Program-made: the position numbers and the translations under genes
Source of the DNA: Sphingobium sp.
GTDB taxonomy: Bacteria; Pseudomonadota; Alphaproteobacteria; Sphingomonadales; Sphingomonadaceae
Reading direction: 5' to 3'
NCBI GenBank assembly: GCA_017745115.1
Contig: JAGIAA010000005.1
Span: forward strand, 55,889-119,888
Length of the DNA stretch: 64,000 nt
Notes under the pieces: model-generated
Databases searched by the model: none
Told to the model about the DNA's origin: nothing
The model's input: the letters and a program-made list of their open reading frames with translations, nothing else
Shown here: positions 52,915-63,259 of the stretch, piece by piece
Position numbering within the stretch: the first letter of the stretch is position 1
How the letters are laid out: each line of letters opens with the position of its first letter

Positions 52915-53370
52915 GTGACAGCCCGTTACTTCAATGAGTTATCCATCGGTGACCATATCGTTCATCCGATCCGTCGCACCGTGATGGAGGCGGACAACCT
53001 CCTCTGGTCGGCCCTGACCCACAATCCCCAGCCGCTGCATCTCGACATCGAGGCGGCCAAGCAGAGCGAGTTCGGCCAGATTCTCGTCAACTCGACCTTC
53101 ACCTTCAGCCTGATGGTCGGGCTCTCTGTGGGCGAAACGACCTTCGGGCCGCTTGTTGCCAATCTCGGCTTCGACAAGGTCGTGCTGCCCAAACCGGTGT
53201 TCATCGGCGACACACTGCGTTGCGAGAGCGAGGTGGTGGAGCTGCGCGAGAGCAAGTCGCGCCCCTGGGCGGGCCTTGTGACCTGGGAGCACAAGCTCTG
53301 GAACCAGCGCGATGAGATCGTCTGCCAGTGCTTGCGCACCGCGATGCTAAAGAAGCGCTCGGCGGTATGA
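52915..53370 (+). CDS. MaoC-family hydratase
   Basis: The 151-residue hotdog-fold protein has [40 protein letters not shown] (the H-x5 MaoC hydratase motif, with Asp and His) and [20 protein letters not shown]. It starts at GTG 52915. It has the length of single-domain (R)-enoyl-CoA hydratases. It follows the mcc genes and overlaps the next lyase gene by four bases (ATGA), so it may hydrate the methylglutaconyl-CoA made by MCC, in place of a crotonase-type LiuC. This is inference. Confidence 0.9.
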   Translation: MTARYFNELSIGDHIVHPIRRTVMEADNLLWSALTHNPQPLHLDIEAAKQSEFGQILVNSTFTFSLMVGLSVGETTFGPLVANLGFDKVVLPKPVFIGDTLRCESEVVELRESKSRPWAGLVTWEHKLWNQRDEIVCQCLRTAMLKKRSAV

Positions 53371-54221
53371 ACCGCCTGCGCTCGCTACTGTTCGTGCCGG
53401 GCGACCGGCCCGAGCGTTTCGCCAAGGCTGCGGCGAGCGGTGCGGACGCGATCATTCTCGATCTGGAGGATTCGGTCGTGCTGGAACGAAAGGCGGAGGC
53501 AAGACGCGCGGTCGCCGATTATCTGGCCGGCGACCGGACGGTCACCCGTGTCGTTCGGGTGAATCCCGGAAACAGCCGCGAGATCGCGGAGGACATCGCA
53601 GCGATCGCCGACAGAAGGCCCGACGCCGTGATGCTGCCGAAGGCAGAAGGCGCCGCTTCCGTCGAACTGGTCGAAGACCTCTTCGGCGGCATTGCACCGC
53701 CGATCATTCCGATCGCAACGGAAACGCCCAATGCGATTTTCGAGCTAGGCAGCTATCGGCTGGTCGCAGGCAGGTTGGCCGGGCTGACATGGGGAGCGGA
53801 AGACCTGTCGGCCGCTATCGGCGCCAGCAGCGCGCGCGAGTCCGACGGCCGATACACGCCGCCATATCAGATGGTGCGCAGCATGACATTGTTCGCCGCT
53901 CATGCTGCGGGCGTCGCTGCGATCGATACTGTCTTCCCGGCCATCGCGGATGAAGACGGCCTAAGCGCCTATGTCGCACGCGCGCGTCGCGATGGCTTCG
54001 CCGGCATGATGGCGATCCACCCCGCACAGGTTGCCGCCATCAATACGGGCTTCACGCCGACCGCTGATGAAGTAACTCATGCAAACGCCATTGTCGCGGC
54101 CTTCGACGCTCATCCGGATGCCGGTGCACTGTCGCTGGACGGCAGAATGATCGACCGTCCGCATCTCATTCAGGCGCAGCGCGTTCTCGATCTTGTGCAG
54201 CAATTGGGACCCGTTTCATGA
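53367..54221 (+). CDS. CitE-like CoA-ester lyase (HpcH/HpaI aldolase family)
   Basis: The 284-residue protein has [33 protein letters not shown] (metal ligands), [33 protein letters not shown] and [12 protein letters not shown]. This is a citrate-lyase-beta/malyl-CoA lyase fold. It is co-transcribed between MaoC and the PLP enzyme with four-base overlaps. In the leucine pathway it could cleave HMG-CoA, replacing HMG-CoA lyase, or act on a different hydroxyacyl-CoA. No HMG-CoA lyase gene is seen nearby. Confidence 0.9.
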   Translation: MNRLRSLLFVPGDRPERFAKAAASGADAIILDLEDSVVLERKAEARRAVADYLAGDRTVTRVVRVNPGNSREIAEDIAAIADRRPDAVMLPKAEGAASVELVEDLFGGIAPPIIPIATETPNAIFELGSYRLVAGRLAGLTWGAEDLSAAIGASSARESDGRYTPPYQMVRSMTLFAAHAAGVAAIDTVFPAIADEDGLSAYVARARRDGFAGMMAIHPAQVAAINTGFTPTADEVTHANAIVAAFDAHPDAGALSLDGRMIDRPHLIQAQRVLDLVQQLGPVS

Positions 54222-55501
54222 CCGAAAAGCCGTCGCGCCGGACTCACATCGGCAACCAGCAACTGCATCCTGAAACGCAGATGCTGAACTTCGGTTACGA
54301 TCCCCGTCTGTCCGAAGGCGCGGTCAAGCCACCGGTCTTCCTGACGTCGACCTTCGTGTTCAAGTCGGCCGAGGAAGGGCGCGACTTCTTCGACTATGTC
54401 TCGGGCCGTAAGGAACCGCCGCCGGGCAAGGAAGGCGGCCTCGTCTATTCGCGGTTCAATCATCCCAACAGCGAGATCGTCGAGGATCGGCTTGCCGTCT
54501 ACGAGGGCGCGGAGGCCTGTGCCGTCTTCTCGTCCGGCATGTCGGCTATCACAACCGCGTTACTGGCCTATCTTCGCCCCGGCGATGTCGTGCTCCACTC
54601 CCAGCCCCTCTACGGCGGCACCGAGACCTTGCTCGCCAACACCTTCGGCAAGCTCGGTATCCACTCGATAGGCTTTGCCAACGGCCTAGATCGCGCGGCC
54701 GTTGAGAAGGCAGCCGCCGATGCAAAGGGACTTGGCAAGATTGCCGTGATCCTGATCGAGACGCCCGCCAATCCCACCAATGGCCTCGTCGACATCGCAA
54801 TGATCCGCGCGGTGGCCGAGGCGATCGAGGCCGAACAGAACCAGCGGCCCGTCATCATGTGCGATAACACGCTGCTCGGCCCCGTCTTCCAGCGCCCGCT
54901 CCAGCACGGCGCCGACCTCTCGCTCTATTCGCTCACCAAATATGTCGGCGGCCATTCGGACCTGATCGCGGGCGCCGCGATCGGCTCGCGCGAGATGGTG
55001 CGCCCGGTCCGCGCCCTGCGCAGCGCGATTGGTACGCAACTCGATCCGAACAGTTGCTGGATGCTGGGGCGCAGCTTGGAGACGCTGGGTCTGCGCTTCG
55101 AGCGCGCGAGCGAGAATGCCAGGATTATCGCGGATCGTCTGCGCGATCATGCGAAGGTCGAGGCGATCCACTATCTGGGTTATGCAGTGCCCAACTCGCT
55201 CGAAGGCCGCGTTTTTGCCGAGCAATGCGGCGGTGCGGGGTCGACCTTCTCGTTCGATATCGCGGGCGGCGAGGCGGCGGCGTTTCGCTTCCTGAACGCG
55301 CTCAAGATCATGAAGCTTGCAGTAAGTCTCGGCGGCACCGAATCCTTGGCGAGCCATCCCGCGAGCACGACGCATAGCGGCGTTCCCGCGGACCTGCGCG
55401 CACGGATCGGGGTGTTGCCGAGCACGATCCGGCTCTCGATCGGCATCGAGCACAGCGCCGATCTTCTTGCCGACGTCGAGCAAGCTCTCGTCGTCGCCTG
55501 A
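54218..55501 (+). CDS. Cystathionine gamma-synthase-family PLP enzyme
   Basis: The 427-residue protein has [38 protein letters not shown] and [18 protein letters not shown], where the Lys binds PLP, and the C-terminal [17 protein letters not shown]. This is the MetB/MetC/methionine gamma-lyase family. It overlaps the CitE-like gene by four bases. It is probably an acquired partner of the operon for sulfur amino acids, though its exact reaction (synthase or lyase) cannot be read. Confidence 0.9.
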   Translation: MTEKPSRRTHIGNQQLHPETQMLNFGYDPRLSEGAVKPPVFLTSTFVFKSAEEGRDFFDYVSGRKEPPPGKEGGLVYSRFNHPNSEIVEDRLAVYEGAEACAVFSSGMSAITTALLAYLRPGDVVLHSQPLYGGTETLLANTFGKLGIHSIGFANGLDRAAVEKAAADAKGLGKIAVILIETPANPTNGLVDIAMIRAVAEAIEAEQNQRPVIMCDNTLLGPVFQRPLQHGADLSLYSLTKYVGGHSDLIAGAAIGSREMVRPVRALRSAIGTQLDPNSCWMLGRSLETLGLRFERASENARIIADRLRDHAKVEAIHYLGYAVPNSLEGRVFAEQCGGAGSTFSFDIAGGEAAAFRFLNALKIMKLAVSLGGTESLASHPASTTHSGVPADLRARIGVLPSTIRLSIGIEHSADLLADVEQALVVA

Positions 55502-55668
55502 CAGTCGCTGGGCGATCAAGATAGGTGAAGTCTGCGTAAATGACTGCGAGGCGCGGCTCTATTCGGGGAATATGCTGAACGCGCGATTGTTTCTCTTTGT
55601 GACCTCTTCATTTGTTGCGCGCGATAGGGATTGCGTTACTGTCTGACCGCCAACAGGGGCGGGGTTTC

Positions 55669-56367
55669 ATGAAGCAAACGAGCGGGGAGCTGGACCAGCG
55701 CCTGGTGGCAGCTCATGACGCGATGCGTGCGCAGGGCGATATCCAGTTGCAGATGCAGCAGGCGCCGGGCCTGAAGCCGCCTCCGGCCTGGATCAGCAAT
55801 TTCTTCAAATGGCTGTCGGAGACGCTGAAACCGGTCGCGCGCTTTTTCAGATGGCTCGACGGCTTGCTGCCGGACTGGCCATTCATCAAGATCCTGTTCT
55901 GGACAGTGCTTGCCGCGTTGGCGCTGACGTTACTGTGGATTGTCGTGCAGCGCTTCCGCCATGGCGAATGGCGTTTGCCGCGGTTGAAACGGCGCGCCTT
56001 TGTCGAGGTGGCTGACGGAGGGGAGCAGGAGGATTGGCGGCCGGATGCCGCGCCGGCCCGTGCCTGGCTGCAAGAGGCCGACGCGCTGGCGCAGAGGGGT
56101 GAGTATGCCGAAGCGGCGCACCATCTCCTGCTGCGCAGCGTCGACGATCTTGCGAGCCGGCGCCCCCAGCTGGTGCGGCCGGCGCTGACCAGCCGAGATC
56201 TCGCCAGCACGCAGGGCATTCCGGGCGCGGCTAGAGAGCTGTTTGCGCATATCGCGGCCGTGGTGGAGCGTAGCCTGTTCGGCGGGCGGCCGGTGAGCGC
56301 CGACGACTGGACGGCCTGCCGTTCGGCCTATACCGACTTTGCCCAGGCGAGGAGCTGGCGCGCATGA
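55669..56367 (+). CDS. DUF4129-domain membrane protein
   Basis: The 232-residue protein has one membrane helix (ILFWTVLAALALTLLWIVVQ), a juxtamembrane basic region and a cytoplasmic DUF4129 part (AWLQEADALAQRGEYAEAAHHLLLRSVDDLASR). The ATG at 55669 follows AGGGGCGGGG. It is the first gene of an operon with DUF4350, MoxR, DUF58, SpoIIM and RDD genes, with which DUF4129 proteins commonly occur. Function is unknown. Confidence 0.85.
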   Translation: MKQTSGELDQRLVAAHDAMRAQGDIQLQMQQAPGLKPPPAWISNFFKWLSETLKPVARFFRWLDGLLPDWPFIKILFWTVLAALALTLLWIVVQRFRHGEWRLPRLKRRAFVEVADGGEQEDWRPDAAPARAWLQEADALAQRGEYAEAAHHLLLRSVDDLASRRPQLVRPALTSRDLASTQGIPGAARELFAHIAAVVERSLFGGRPVSADDWTACRSAYTDFAQARSWRA

Positions 56368-57632
56368 GCGACGTCGCCATTGGCCTGCAAAAGACGAACA
56401 ATCCATTTCAGGCCGGTGCGGTCGCGCTCATGCTAGCGCTGGGCATCATCGGCTTTGTCGGCCTGCTGGTGTTGGGCGCCTATGCACCGGACATGCGCTC
56501 TGGAAAGAACGGGGGCGGGCATGCGCTCTCCAATAGCGCGACCGGCTTTTCCGGCATCGTGCAGCTGGCGCGTGCGACGGGACGCAATCCTCGCATCATT
56601 CGAAACGAGCATGAGTTCGGTACGGAAGGGCTCCTGGTCATCACGCCCGAGGCTGCATCGGTGAACATCTCGGCGGCAAGCTATGATCGCGAAGGTGGGC
56701 TGACCCTCGTCGTGCTGCCCAAATGGTTCACACAGCCCGATCCCAAACATCCCGGCTGGGTGCAGTGGCGAGACCTGCTGCCGGAGTGGGAACCGATCGG
56801 CGTGATGGCGCCTGGCGTACGCTTCACCATGAACCGCTATCGCAGCCGGGGGGCATTACTGGTGACCGACGCTGCGCTGCCGTCGAGCATCCGGTTCAGC
56901 GCCCCTCGGCCCCTGCAGGTGATCACCGGCTTGCAGAAGCCGGAGAAGCCCAAGAAAGGCGAGAAACCCTCGCGACCGCAGCGGCAACCCAAGCTCGTGC
57001 CGCTGATCACGGACGGAAAAGGCGGGATTGTGCTCGCGCGTATCGGCGATGGGCCGATGTATGTGCTGGCGGACCCCGATCTGCTGTCCAATCGCGGCAT
57101 GGCCGACATTCATCAGGCGGCATCGGCTCTCGCTTTGCTCGATTGGCTGAATGAGGGATCGAAGGAAGGTGTTGCGTTCGATGTGTCGCTCAATGGCTTC
57201 GGACATTCGAAGAGCCCGTTGAAGCTGCTGTTCGAGCCCCCATTCCTCGCGCTCACGATCAGTGTGGCCGTCGCGCTGCTGCTAGCGGGCGTGCAGGCGT
57301 TCGGGCGGTTCGGGCCGGTGCGAGCGCGGGAGCGGGCGATTGCATTCGGCAAGAAGGCATTGGTCGACAATAGCGCGGCCTTGGTGCGCAAGGCGGGGCG
57401 AGAGCGGATCATGGGCAAAAAATATGCGGCGGTTGTTCGGGAGCGGGCGGTGGCGATCTTTAGGATCCCAACGCATATTCGCGATCATGAGTTAGATAGC
57501 TATCTTGATAGATTGAAGGGCGGGCGCCGGTTCACGGAGCTTGCCGCCGCGGCTGAGGAGGCCGGGGACAGGGAGTCGATGCTGGCGGCGGCACAGGCCC
57601 TGCACGCGTGGCAAAAGGAGAAAAGAGGGTGA
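56364..57632 (+). CDS. DUF4350-domain membrane protein
   Basis: The 422-residue protein has an N-terminal membrane helix ([20 protein letters not shown]), a periplasmic beta-rich domain and a second membrane helix ([20 protein letters not shown]). A cytoplasmic helical tail follows. The second helix and the position before moxR are typical of DUF4350 proteins. It starts four bases before the previous stop and ends overlapping moxR by four (GTGA). Confidence 0.85.
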   Translation: MSDVAIGLQKTNNPFQAGAVALMLALGIIGFVGLLVLGAYAPDMRSGKNGGGHALSNSATGFSGIVQLARATGRNPRIIRNEHEFGTEGLLVITPEAASVNISAASYDREGGLTLVVLPKWFTQPDPKHPGWVQWRDLLPEWEPIGVMAPGVRFTMNRYRSRGALLVTDAALPSSIRFSAPRPLQVITGLQKPEKPKKGEKPSRPQRQPKLVPLITDGKGGIVLARIGDGPMYVLADPDLLSNRGMADIHQAASALALLDWLNEGSKEGVAFDVSLNGFGHSKSPLKLLFEPPFLALTISVAVALLLAGVQAFGRFGPVRARERAIAFGKKALVDNSAALVRKAGRERIMGKKYAAVVRERAVAIFRIPTHIRDHELDSYLDRLKGGRRFTELAAAAEEAGDRESMLAAAQALHAWQKEKRG

Positions 57633-58585
57633 GTGTCCAAGACGTCCAGGCGCTTGCGTCGGCAATCAGGCAAGAGGTCGCGCGCGCCGTCGTCGGCCAG
57701 GAAGAGACGGTCGAACTCATGCTGGTCGCCCTGTTTTCGGGCGGACACATCCTGCTGGAAGGGCCGCCGGGCACCGCCAAGACATTGCTCGCGCAGAGCT
57801 TCGCGCGGGCGCTCGGCCTGGACTTCGGCCGCATCCAGTTCACGCCGGACCTGATGCCGGGCGACATCATCGGCGCGAACCTGTTCAACTTCCAGACCAG
57901 CCAGTTCTCGCTGACGCGCGGCCCCATTTTCACCGAACTGCTGCTCGCCGACGAAATCAATCGCACGCCGCCCAAGACGCAGGCGGCGCTGCTTGAAGCC
58001 ATGCAGGAGCGCACGGTCACGATCGACGGGGAGAGCCTCGAACTCAGCGACCGGTTCATGGTCGTGGCGACCCAGAACCCGATCGAGCAGCAGGGCGTCT
58101 ATCCGCTGCCCGAAGCACAGCTCGACCGCTTCCTCTTCAAGCAGCGCGTCGACTATCCCGATGCCGAACAGGAGCGGGAGATCATCGCGACACATGGTGC
58201 ACGCACCAGCGCGGTTCATGCGGCGGACTGGGGCGTCCAGGTGGTCGCCGACGCCAAGAAGATCGGCGCGGCGCTCGCGATCGTCGCCGAGGTCAAGCTG
58301 GTCGACGAGGTGATCGACTACATATTGAAGCTGATCCGCGGCACGCGCGACATCATGGATCTGGAGAGCGGGGCATCGCCGCGCGCGGGCGCCATGCTTG
58401 CCGGCGCCGCGCGGGCGCGTGCCGCCATCGACGGGCGCGACTTCGTGATTCCTGACGATGTGAAGGCGCTGGCGCCGGCCCTGCTGCGCCATCGCCTGAT
58501 CCTGTCGCCCGCCGCCGAGATCGACGGACGCGTGGTCGAAGATGTCGTGACCGGCATCATCGAAACGATCGAAGTGCCGCGCTGA
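57629..58585 (+). CDS. MoxR-family AAA+ ATPase
   Basis: The 318-residue protein has [20 protein letters not shown], Walker [12 protein letters not shown], Walker [23 protein letters not shown] and Sensor-1 [12 protein letters not shown]. It is a typical MoxR chaperone. MoxR works with the DUF58 protein encoded next, which has a VWA-like fold, to mature a target complex. A GTG at 57629 is the start. Confidence 0.95.
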   Translation: MSVQDVQALASAIRQEVARAVVGQEETVELMLVALFSGGHILLEGPPGTAKTLLAQSFARALGLDFGRIQFTPDLMPGDIIGANLFNFQTSQFSLTRGPIFTELLLADEINRTPPKTQAALLEAMQERTVTIDGESLELSDRFMVVATQNPIEQQGVYPLPEAQLDRFLFKQRVDYPDAEQEREIIATHGARTSAVHAADWGVQVVADAKKIGAALAIVAEVKLVDEVIDYILKLIRGTRDIMDLESGASPRAGAMLAGAARARAAIDGRDFVIPDDVKALAPALLRHRLILSPAAEIDGRVVEDVVTGIIETIEVPR

Positions 58586-58604
58586 GCGGGATCGATACGG
58601 ACCG

Positions 58605-59918
58605 ATGATCTATCCCACGCGCATGGCCGTCCTGATTGCCGCCGGCGGTGCGCCGGTGACGCTGGTCGTTGCCATGATGATCCCGGACCGGTGGTTCGCT
58701 GCCCTTGCCTGGCCGGTCGGATTGCTGCTCCTGGCGATCATCGATGCGCTGTCGGGGCCGAAGCCGCGCGCCGTCCGGGCGCGACTGGAACTGCCGCGCA
58801 AGATCAGCGTGGGCGAGCCGTTCGATGCCGTGTTGCATGTTGGCTTCGATGGGAAGGGTCCGCGGTCAGCCCAGCTTTCGCTCGATGCGGGGACGCTGCT
58901 GACGCACGAAGAGGCCGACCAGCCCTGGCTTTCGTTCGACAACGGAAAGGGCGCAGGCGAGATTCCGCTCCGCGCGGTCCGGCGCGGCATGGCTCATGTC
59001 GAACAGGTCTGGGTGCGCTGGCGCGGGACTTTCGGTCTGGTCTGGAAGCAGCGCCGCATCGCGCTCGATGCCAGGATGGCCGTCCTTCCCGACGTCAGGC
59101 CGGTGCGCGAGCGGGGCGCGCGGATCTTCGAGCGTCATGCGCTGCAGGGCCTCGTGGCGCAGCTTCAGCGGGGCGACGGGTCGGATTTCGATGCGCTGGT
59201 GGAGTTTCGCGCGGGGATGGATCGCAACGCCCTCGATTGGAAACAGTCGGCGCGCCACATCAAGCTGCTTGCCAAGGAATATCATTCCGAGCGCAACAAC
59301 CAGATCGTCTTCGCCGTCGATAGCGGACGCCAGATGTGTGAGCCCATTGCCGGGCTGACGCGGCTCGACCGCGTGGTTTCGGCCATGCTGCTCACGGCCT
59401 GGGTCGCGCTGAAGCTTGGCGACCGGGTCTCGCTCAACTCGTTTGCTTCACGTCCCCGCGTCGCGAGCGGCCTCGTCACGGGCCCGGCGGCATTCGGGGA
59501 AATCCAGTCGCTTGCGGCGCAGATCGACTATAGCGGCGACGAGACCAACTATAGCTACGCATTGGCCGACCTGTCCGCTCGCCTGACGCGTCGCTCGATG
59601 ATCGTGCTCTTCACCGAGTTCACGGATTTGACCTCGGCCGATTTCCTCGTCCGCGCCGTGGCCCGGCTCGTGGAAAAGCATCTGCTGCTCATCGTGGTGC
59701 TGCGCGACGAGGAACTGGAAACACTTCGCGACGCCGCACCCGAGACCGCCGACGATGTGACGCGCGCCGTCACCGCCGCCGCGCTGCTGCGGGACCGGCT
59801 CATGGTGCTGACGCGACTGCGCCACCTTGGCGTGCATGTCGTGGAAAGCGAATATGATCTTGTACCCGACAGGCTGGTGCAGGCCTATGTCGACCTCAAG
59901 CGCAGGAACCTCTTGTGA
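58605..59918 (+). CDS. DUF58 (VWA-like) protein
   Basis: The 437-residue protein has two N-terminal membrane helices, a beta-rich domain and the DUF58 core (FDALVEFRAGMDRNALDWKQSARH, QIVFAVDSGRQM). It starts 20 bases after moxR. DUF58 proteins are partners of MoxR. It is followed by the SpoIIM gene with four-base overlap. Confidence 0.92.
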   Translation: MIYPTRMAVLIAAGGAPVTLVVAMMIPDRWFAALAWPVGLLLLAIIDALSGPKPRAVRARLELPRKISVGEPFDAVLHVGFDGKGPRSAQLSLDAGTLLTHEEADQPWLSFDNGKGAGEIPLRAVRRGMAHVEQVWVRWRGTFGLVWKQRRIALDARMAVLPDVRPVRERGARIFERHALQGLVAQLQRGDGSDFDALVEFRAGMDRNALDWKQSARHIKLLAKEYHSERNNQIVFAVDSGRQMCEPIAGLTRLDRVVSAMLLTAWVALKLGDRVSLNSFASRPRVASGLVTGPAAFGEIQSLAAQIDYSGDETNYSYALADLSARLTRRSMIVLFTEFTDLTSADFLVRAVARLVEKHLLLIVVLRDEELETLRDAAPETADDVTRAVTAAALLRDRLMVLTRLRHLGVHVVESEYDLVPDRLVQAYVDLKRRNLL

Positions 59919-60970
59919 GTGAAGCAACCCACAGCAATGCCGTGCGGCCCGCGCCCCTCGTCAATGCCAGCCGCTTTCGCGCGGCACACCAGGACGACTG
60001 GGAAGCGCTCGACGAGTTGCTGAAGCGGATGGAGAAACGCTCTGTCCGCGTGCTCAACGACGAGGCGCTGCTGACCCTGCCGCTGCTTTACCGGTCCGCA
60101 TTGTCGTCCCTCTCCGTGGCGCGAGAGACGTCGCTCGACAAGAGCCTGGTCACTTATCTCGAGCAGCTCTGCACACGCGCCTATTTCCAGCTTTACGGCG
60201 TACCGACATCGGCGTGGCGCCAACTGTTGCACTTCTTCCGGACTGGCTGGCCGTCGGCCGTGCGCGCATTGTGGCGCGAGACGCTGTTTTGCCTGCTGTT
60301 GACCGTTGTCGGTACGCTCGTGGGCTACTGGCTCGTGACGAGCGATCCCACCTGGTATTATGGCATCATCCCCGACGCGATGGCGCAGGGCCGCGATCCG
60401 AGCGCGGACGTCGAGACATTGCGACGGACCATCCATGGCGGAAGCGGCAGAGAGGATGCCGGGCTCGCGACCTTCGCGGTCTTCCTCTTCACGCACAACA
60501 GCCAGGTTTCGATCTTCGCCTTCGCGCTCGGCTTTGCCTTTGCCGTGCCGAGCGTGCTCCTCCTCCTCTACAACGGGCTTACCCTGGGCGCGATGCTGGC
60601 CGTTTTCTCGCAGAAAGGCCTCGGGCTCGATTTCGCGGCATGGATCACCATTCACGGCTCGACCGAGCTGTTCGCCGTCATCCTTGCCGGCGCAGCCGGT
60701 GTCCATATCGGGACGGCCGTCGCTTTCCCGGGGCGCGAAGCGCGCATGGAAGCGGCCGTACGCGCCGGCCGCCGCGCCGCAACGGCGATGGCCGGGGTAG
60801 TGTGCATGCTGCTGGTCGCGGGCATGCTCGAAGGCATTGGCCGGCAGACCATACAGCAAGCCTCGGCGCGCACCGGCATCGGCAGTGTGATGCTGCTGTT
60901 CTGGCTCGCTTATTATTATCTCCCGCGCCGAAAGGGGGCAGGCGATGCGCTGGCCGTTCCGCAGCCGTAA
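59915..60970 (+). CDS. SpoIIM-like membrane protein
   Basis: The 351-residue protein has a soluble helical N-terminus (WEALDELLKRMEKRSVRVLN) and a multi-pass membrane half with FTHNSQVSIFAFALGFAFAV and LVAGMLEGIGRQT. This is the stage II sporulation protein M family in non-spore formers. It is thought to work with the RDD protein encoded next (overlap of 26 bases) in a membrane complex of unknown function. Confidence 0.88.
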   Translation: MSEATHSNAVRPAPLVNASRFRAAHQDDWEALDELLKRMEKRSVRVLNDEALLTLPLLYRSALSSLSVARETSLDKSLVTYLEQLCTRAYFQLYGVPTSAWRQLLHFFRTGWPSAVRALWRETLFCLLLTVVGTLVGYWLVTSDPTWYYGIIPDAMAQGRDPSADVETLRRTIHGGSGREDAGLATFAVFLFTHNSQVSIFAFALGFAFAVPSVLLLLYNGLTLGAMLAVFSQKGLGLDFAAWITIHGSTELFAVILAGAAGVHIGTAVAFPGREARMEAAVRAGRRAATAMAGVVCMLLVAGMLEGIGRQTIQQASARTGIGSVMLLFWLAYYYLPRRKGAGDALAVPQP

Positions 60971-61823
60971 GCCCAAGGAAGCCCGCACCCTGCGCCGCAC
61001 CTTCGTGACGCCGGAGGGCGTCGACCTGCGGCTGGAACTGGGCAGTGCGGGCGCGCGCGCCGCAGCCTTCATGATCGACATGGCGATCATGTTGGCGGTG
61101 CTGATCGCGCTGACACTGACCGCTGTCTTCCTGTTTGTCGGCGGTATCCGCGAAGGCTTCCTCGAAATCCTGTGGCTGGTCGGCTTCTTCGTGTTGCGCA
61201 ACGGCTGGTTCACGCTGTTCGAGATGGGCGGGCGCGGCGCGACACCCGGCAAGCGCGCGCTCGGGCTGCGCGTCGTGGCGCGAGACGGCGCCCGGCTCAC
61301 CACCGGCGCAGTCATCGCCCGCAACGCCATGCGCGAAATCGAGGTCTTCCTGCCGCTCTCCTTCCTGATGGAGCAGGCGGGGCAAGGCGCTGCCGATGGC
61401 TTTCTCGTCCTGTTCGGCCTGGGCTGGAGCGGAATCTTCCTGTTCTTTCCGCTGTTCAACCGCGACCGGCTGCGGATCGGCGATCTCATCGCCGGCACCT
61501 GGGTCGTCCACGCGGTGCGCGGCAAGCTGGGCGACGACCTCGCCAGTGCCCATATCGAACGGCAGCGCCGCGTGTTCAGCGACGCTGCTCTCGACCTCTA
61601 CGGTATCTACGAGCTGCAGATGCTGGAGGATGTGCTGCGCAAGGGGCGCGACGACGCGATCTACACAGTCGCCGCGGCCATCCGGCGCAAGGCCAACCTG
61701 CCTGACGACGGCGACGATTATTGGTTCCTGCAGGATTATTACGCCGCGCTCTGCGCGCGGCTGGAGCGTGGCATGCTGGTCGGCCGCCGCCGCGAGAATA
61801 AATACGCGGCGGCGCGACGGTAG
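60945..61823 (+). CDS. RDD-family membrane protein
   Basis: The 292-residue protein has the R-D-D pattern (RAAAFMIDMAIMLAVLIALT, GLRVVARDGARLT) and membrane helices. A long cytoplasmic C-terminus (AAAIRRKANLPDDGDDYWFLQD) follows. It starts inside the SpoIIM gene. RDD proteins are thought to be membrane transport or envelope proteins. It ends the operon. Confidence 0.88.
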   Translation: MRWPFRSRKPKEARTLRRTFVTPEGVDLRLELGSAGARAAAFMIDMAIMLAVLIALTLTAVFLFVGGIREGFLEILWLVGFFVLRNGWFTLFEMGGRGATPGKRALGLRVVARDGARLTTGAVIARNAMREIEVFLPLSFLMEQAGQGAADGFLVLFGLGWSGIFLFFPLFNRDRLRIGDLIAGTWVVHAVRGKLGDDLASAHIERQRRVFSDAALDLYGIYELQMLEDVLRKGRDDAIYTVAAAIRRKANLPDDGDDYWFLQDYYAALCARLERGMLVGRRRENKYAAARR

Positions 61824-61827
61824 GTTT

Positions 61828-61986
61828 CTAGGCGCGGGGCCTCAGCACCAGGATGATGATGACGATGATGAGCAGCAGGCCGATGCCGCCGCTCGGATAA
61901 TAGCCCCAGTCCGCGCTATAGGGCCAGGTCGGCAGGCCACCGATCAGGGCCAGGATCAGGATGATGACAAGGATCGTATAGAGCAT
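61828..61986 (-). CDS. DUF3309 small membrane protein
   Basis: The 52-residue product has LYTILVIILILALIGGLPTW and a C-terminal helix IGLLLIIVIIILVLRPRA. It matches the DUF3309 family (short two-helix proteins with GGLPxWPYS). It is convergent with the RDD gene. Function is unknown, and such genes are often stress-induced. Confidence 0.9.
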   Translation of the reverse strand: MLYTILVIILILALIGGLPTWPYSADWGYYPSGGIGLLLIIVIIILVLRPRA

Positions 61987-62260
61987 CGGGGCCTCCCTTT
62001 GTTTCGCCAGAAAACGGGGGAAGAGCGCCGAGAGTTCCCTGCGGGCGATCGATCGCATTTTCCCTAGTTATCGGCTGTTTCCAGCTGACTTGAAAACCTC
62101 CCAGAGCGGCGTGGACAAGTTCGATGATTTTTACGGAACGGCCGTATCCGTCAATTTCATCTAGAAGCAGCTTGTCGGGATTCGACGACAATTCGGACGT
62201 TGCGCAGCAGCGCACCCATGCTAGGTCCATCATGGAAACAACAATCAGGAAAGATTAGTT

Positions 62261-62650
62261 TTGTCCGCGACACTTATAGCCGCTGGTCTGCTCGCTGCCG
62301 TGCAGAATGTCTCAGCAGATGATGGAGTCCCAGGCGTGCCATCTCCCTCAACTTCGGCTGAATGGATCTGCACGGTTCAGACTGCAAGTGGCAAGCCGAT
62401 TGAAGTCGATGTATCTTATGACGCCACTAATCAACTCGTGACTGTGAACATTCCGACTCTGCAACACAGCTTTGCCCGGACGGCTAAGTTCGACCCTCGG
62501 TTTATGATGTGGACAGAGGATCCGGAGCCCGGACGCGCCGTTCTCTGGACAATTGTCCGGGAAACTCTTGAGATCCGTTTGACGCGCATCATCGGTTCCA
62601 CGCCACAGGTAAACTCTGGACGCTGTCAGGTGCGAACCCGCGCAGGTTAA
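62261..62650 (+). CDS. Secreted protein of unknown function
   Basis: The 129-residue product has a probable signal peptide ending LAAVQNVSA, then a small beta-rich domain with EWICTVQTASGKPIEVDVSY and a Cys pair (WIC...GRCQVR). The start is a TTG at 62261 after AGGAAAG. It has less GC and more scattered codon use than its neighbours, which may point to recent arrival. No family is recognised. Confidence 0.55.
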   Translation: MSATLIAAGLLAAVQNVSADDGVPGVPSPSTSAEWICTVQTASGKPIEVDVSYDATNQLVTVNIPTLQHSFARTAKFDPRFMMWTEDPEPGRAVLWTIVRETLEIRLTRIIGSTPQVNSGRCQVRTRAG

Positions 62651-62818
62651 GTGTCACTCGTTTCGATCGCTTTGTCTGTGGTCGTCCATGTCCGCTTTCC
62701 ACCCATTTCAGTTGTGCGGTGATCAAACGCCAGCGCTTCAAAGCTGCCTGTCCGGACGCGACCCAGTTGCAGAGGCTCGTTCCGCGGCCAAGTTAGCCGA
62801 GACAGGCCAGTTTGGAGT

Positions 62819-63259
62819 TCATTCCTTCAACTCGACTCGAAGGATGCGGATAGGGACTGTGCCGGGATTTTCGACCGAATGGGGAGGCTCAGTCGCGTGC
62901 CATTGTGTGATCGGAAGGGTAGCGGGTGCTGCAGCCTCGTCGCGGACAATGCGGCCCTCTCCGTTGCGCTCGCGAAGGGCGCCTCGCTGCATCACATACA
63001 GGACGCTCGCGTTGCAGTGCGCATGCAGCGGCTCACGCTGGCCGGGCAAAACGGTGACGTCCAGCACTCGTACCCGATCATTCTCCAATAACACTTTGTG
63101 ATTGTCTGGCGCGGCGCGGACCGCGTCGAGCTCAGCACCCCAGGGGCAAGCCGCTTTCGCGCCCGGTGCGGCCGCTTGGGCGACACCCCCAAGCCAGTGC
63201 GGCGCCGAGTAGCCTAGAACCATTCCAAGACCGAGCAATCCCCATGCCGACGCCTTCAT
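62819..63259 (-). CDS. Secreted cupin-domain protein
   Basis: The 146-residue protein has a signal peptide (WGLLGLGMVLGYSAPHWLGG) and a single cupin barrel with LPGQREPLHAHCNASVLYVM and RRGA-like turns. The metal-binding His pattern (H-x-H) is visible. Its role is unknown. It is preceded by an intergenic stretch with a palindromic repeat. Confidence 0.8.
   Translation of the reverse strand: MKASAWGLLGLGMVLGYSAPHWLGGVAQAAAPGAKAACPWGAELDAVRAAPDNHKVLLENDRVRVLDVTVLPGQREPLHAHCNASVLYVMQRGALRERNGEGRIVRDEAAAPATLPITQWHATEPPHSVENPGTVPIRILRVELKE

Noticed and set aside
62688..63101. Plus-strand open frame over the cupin gene
   Set aside because: It is antisense to a well-formed secreted cupin gene with a signal peptide, and its own translation shows no pattern.
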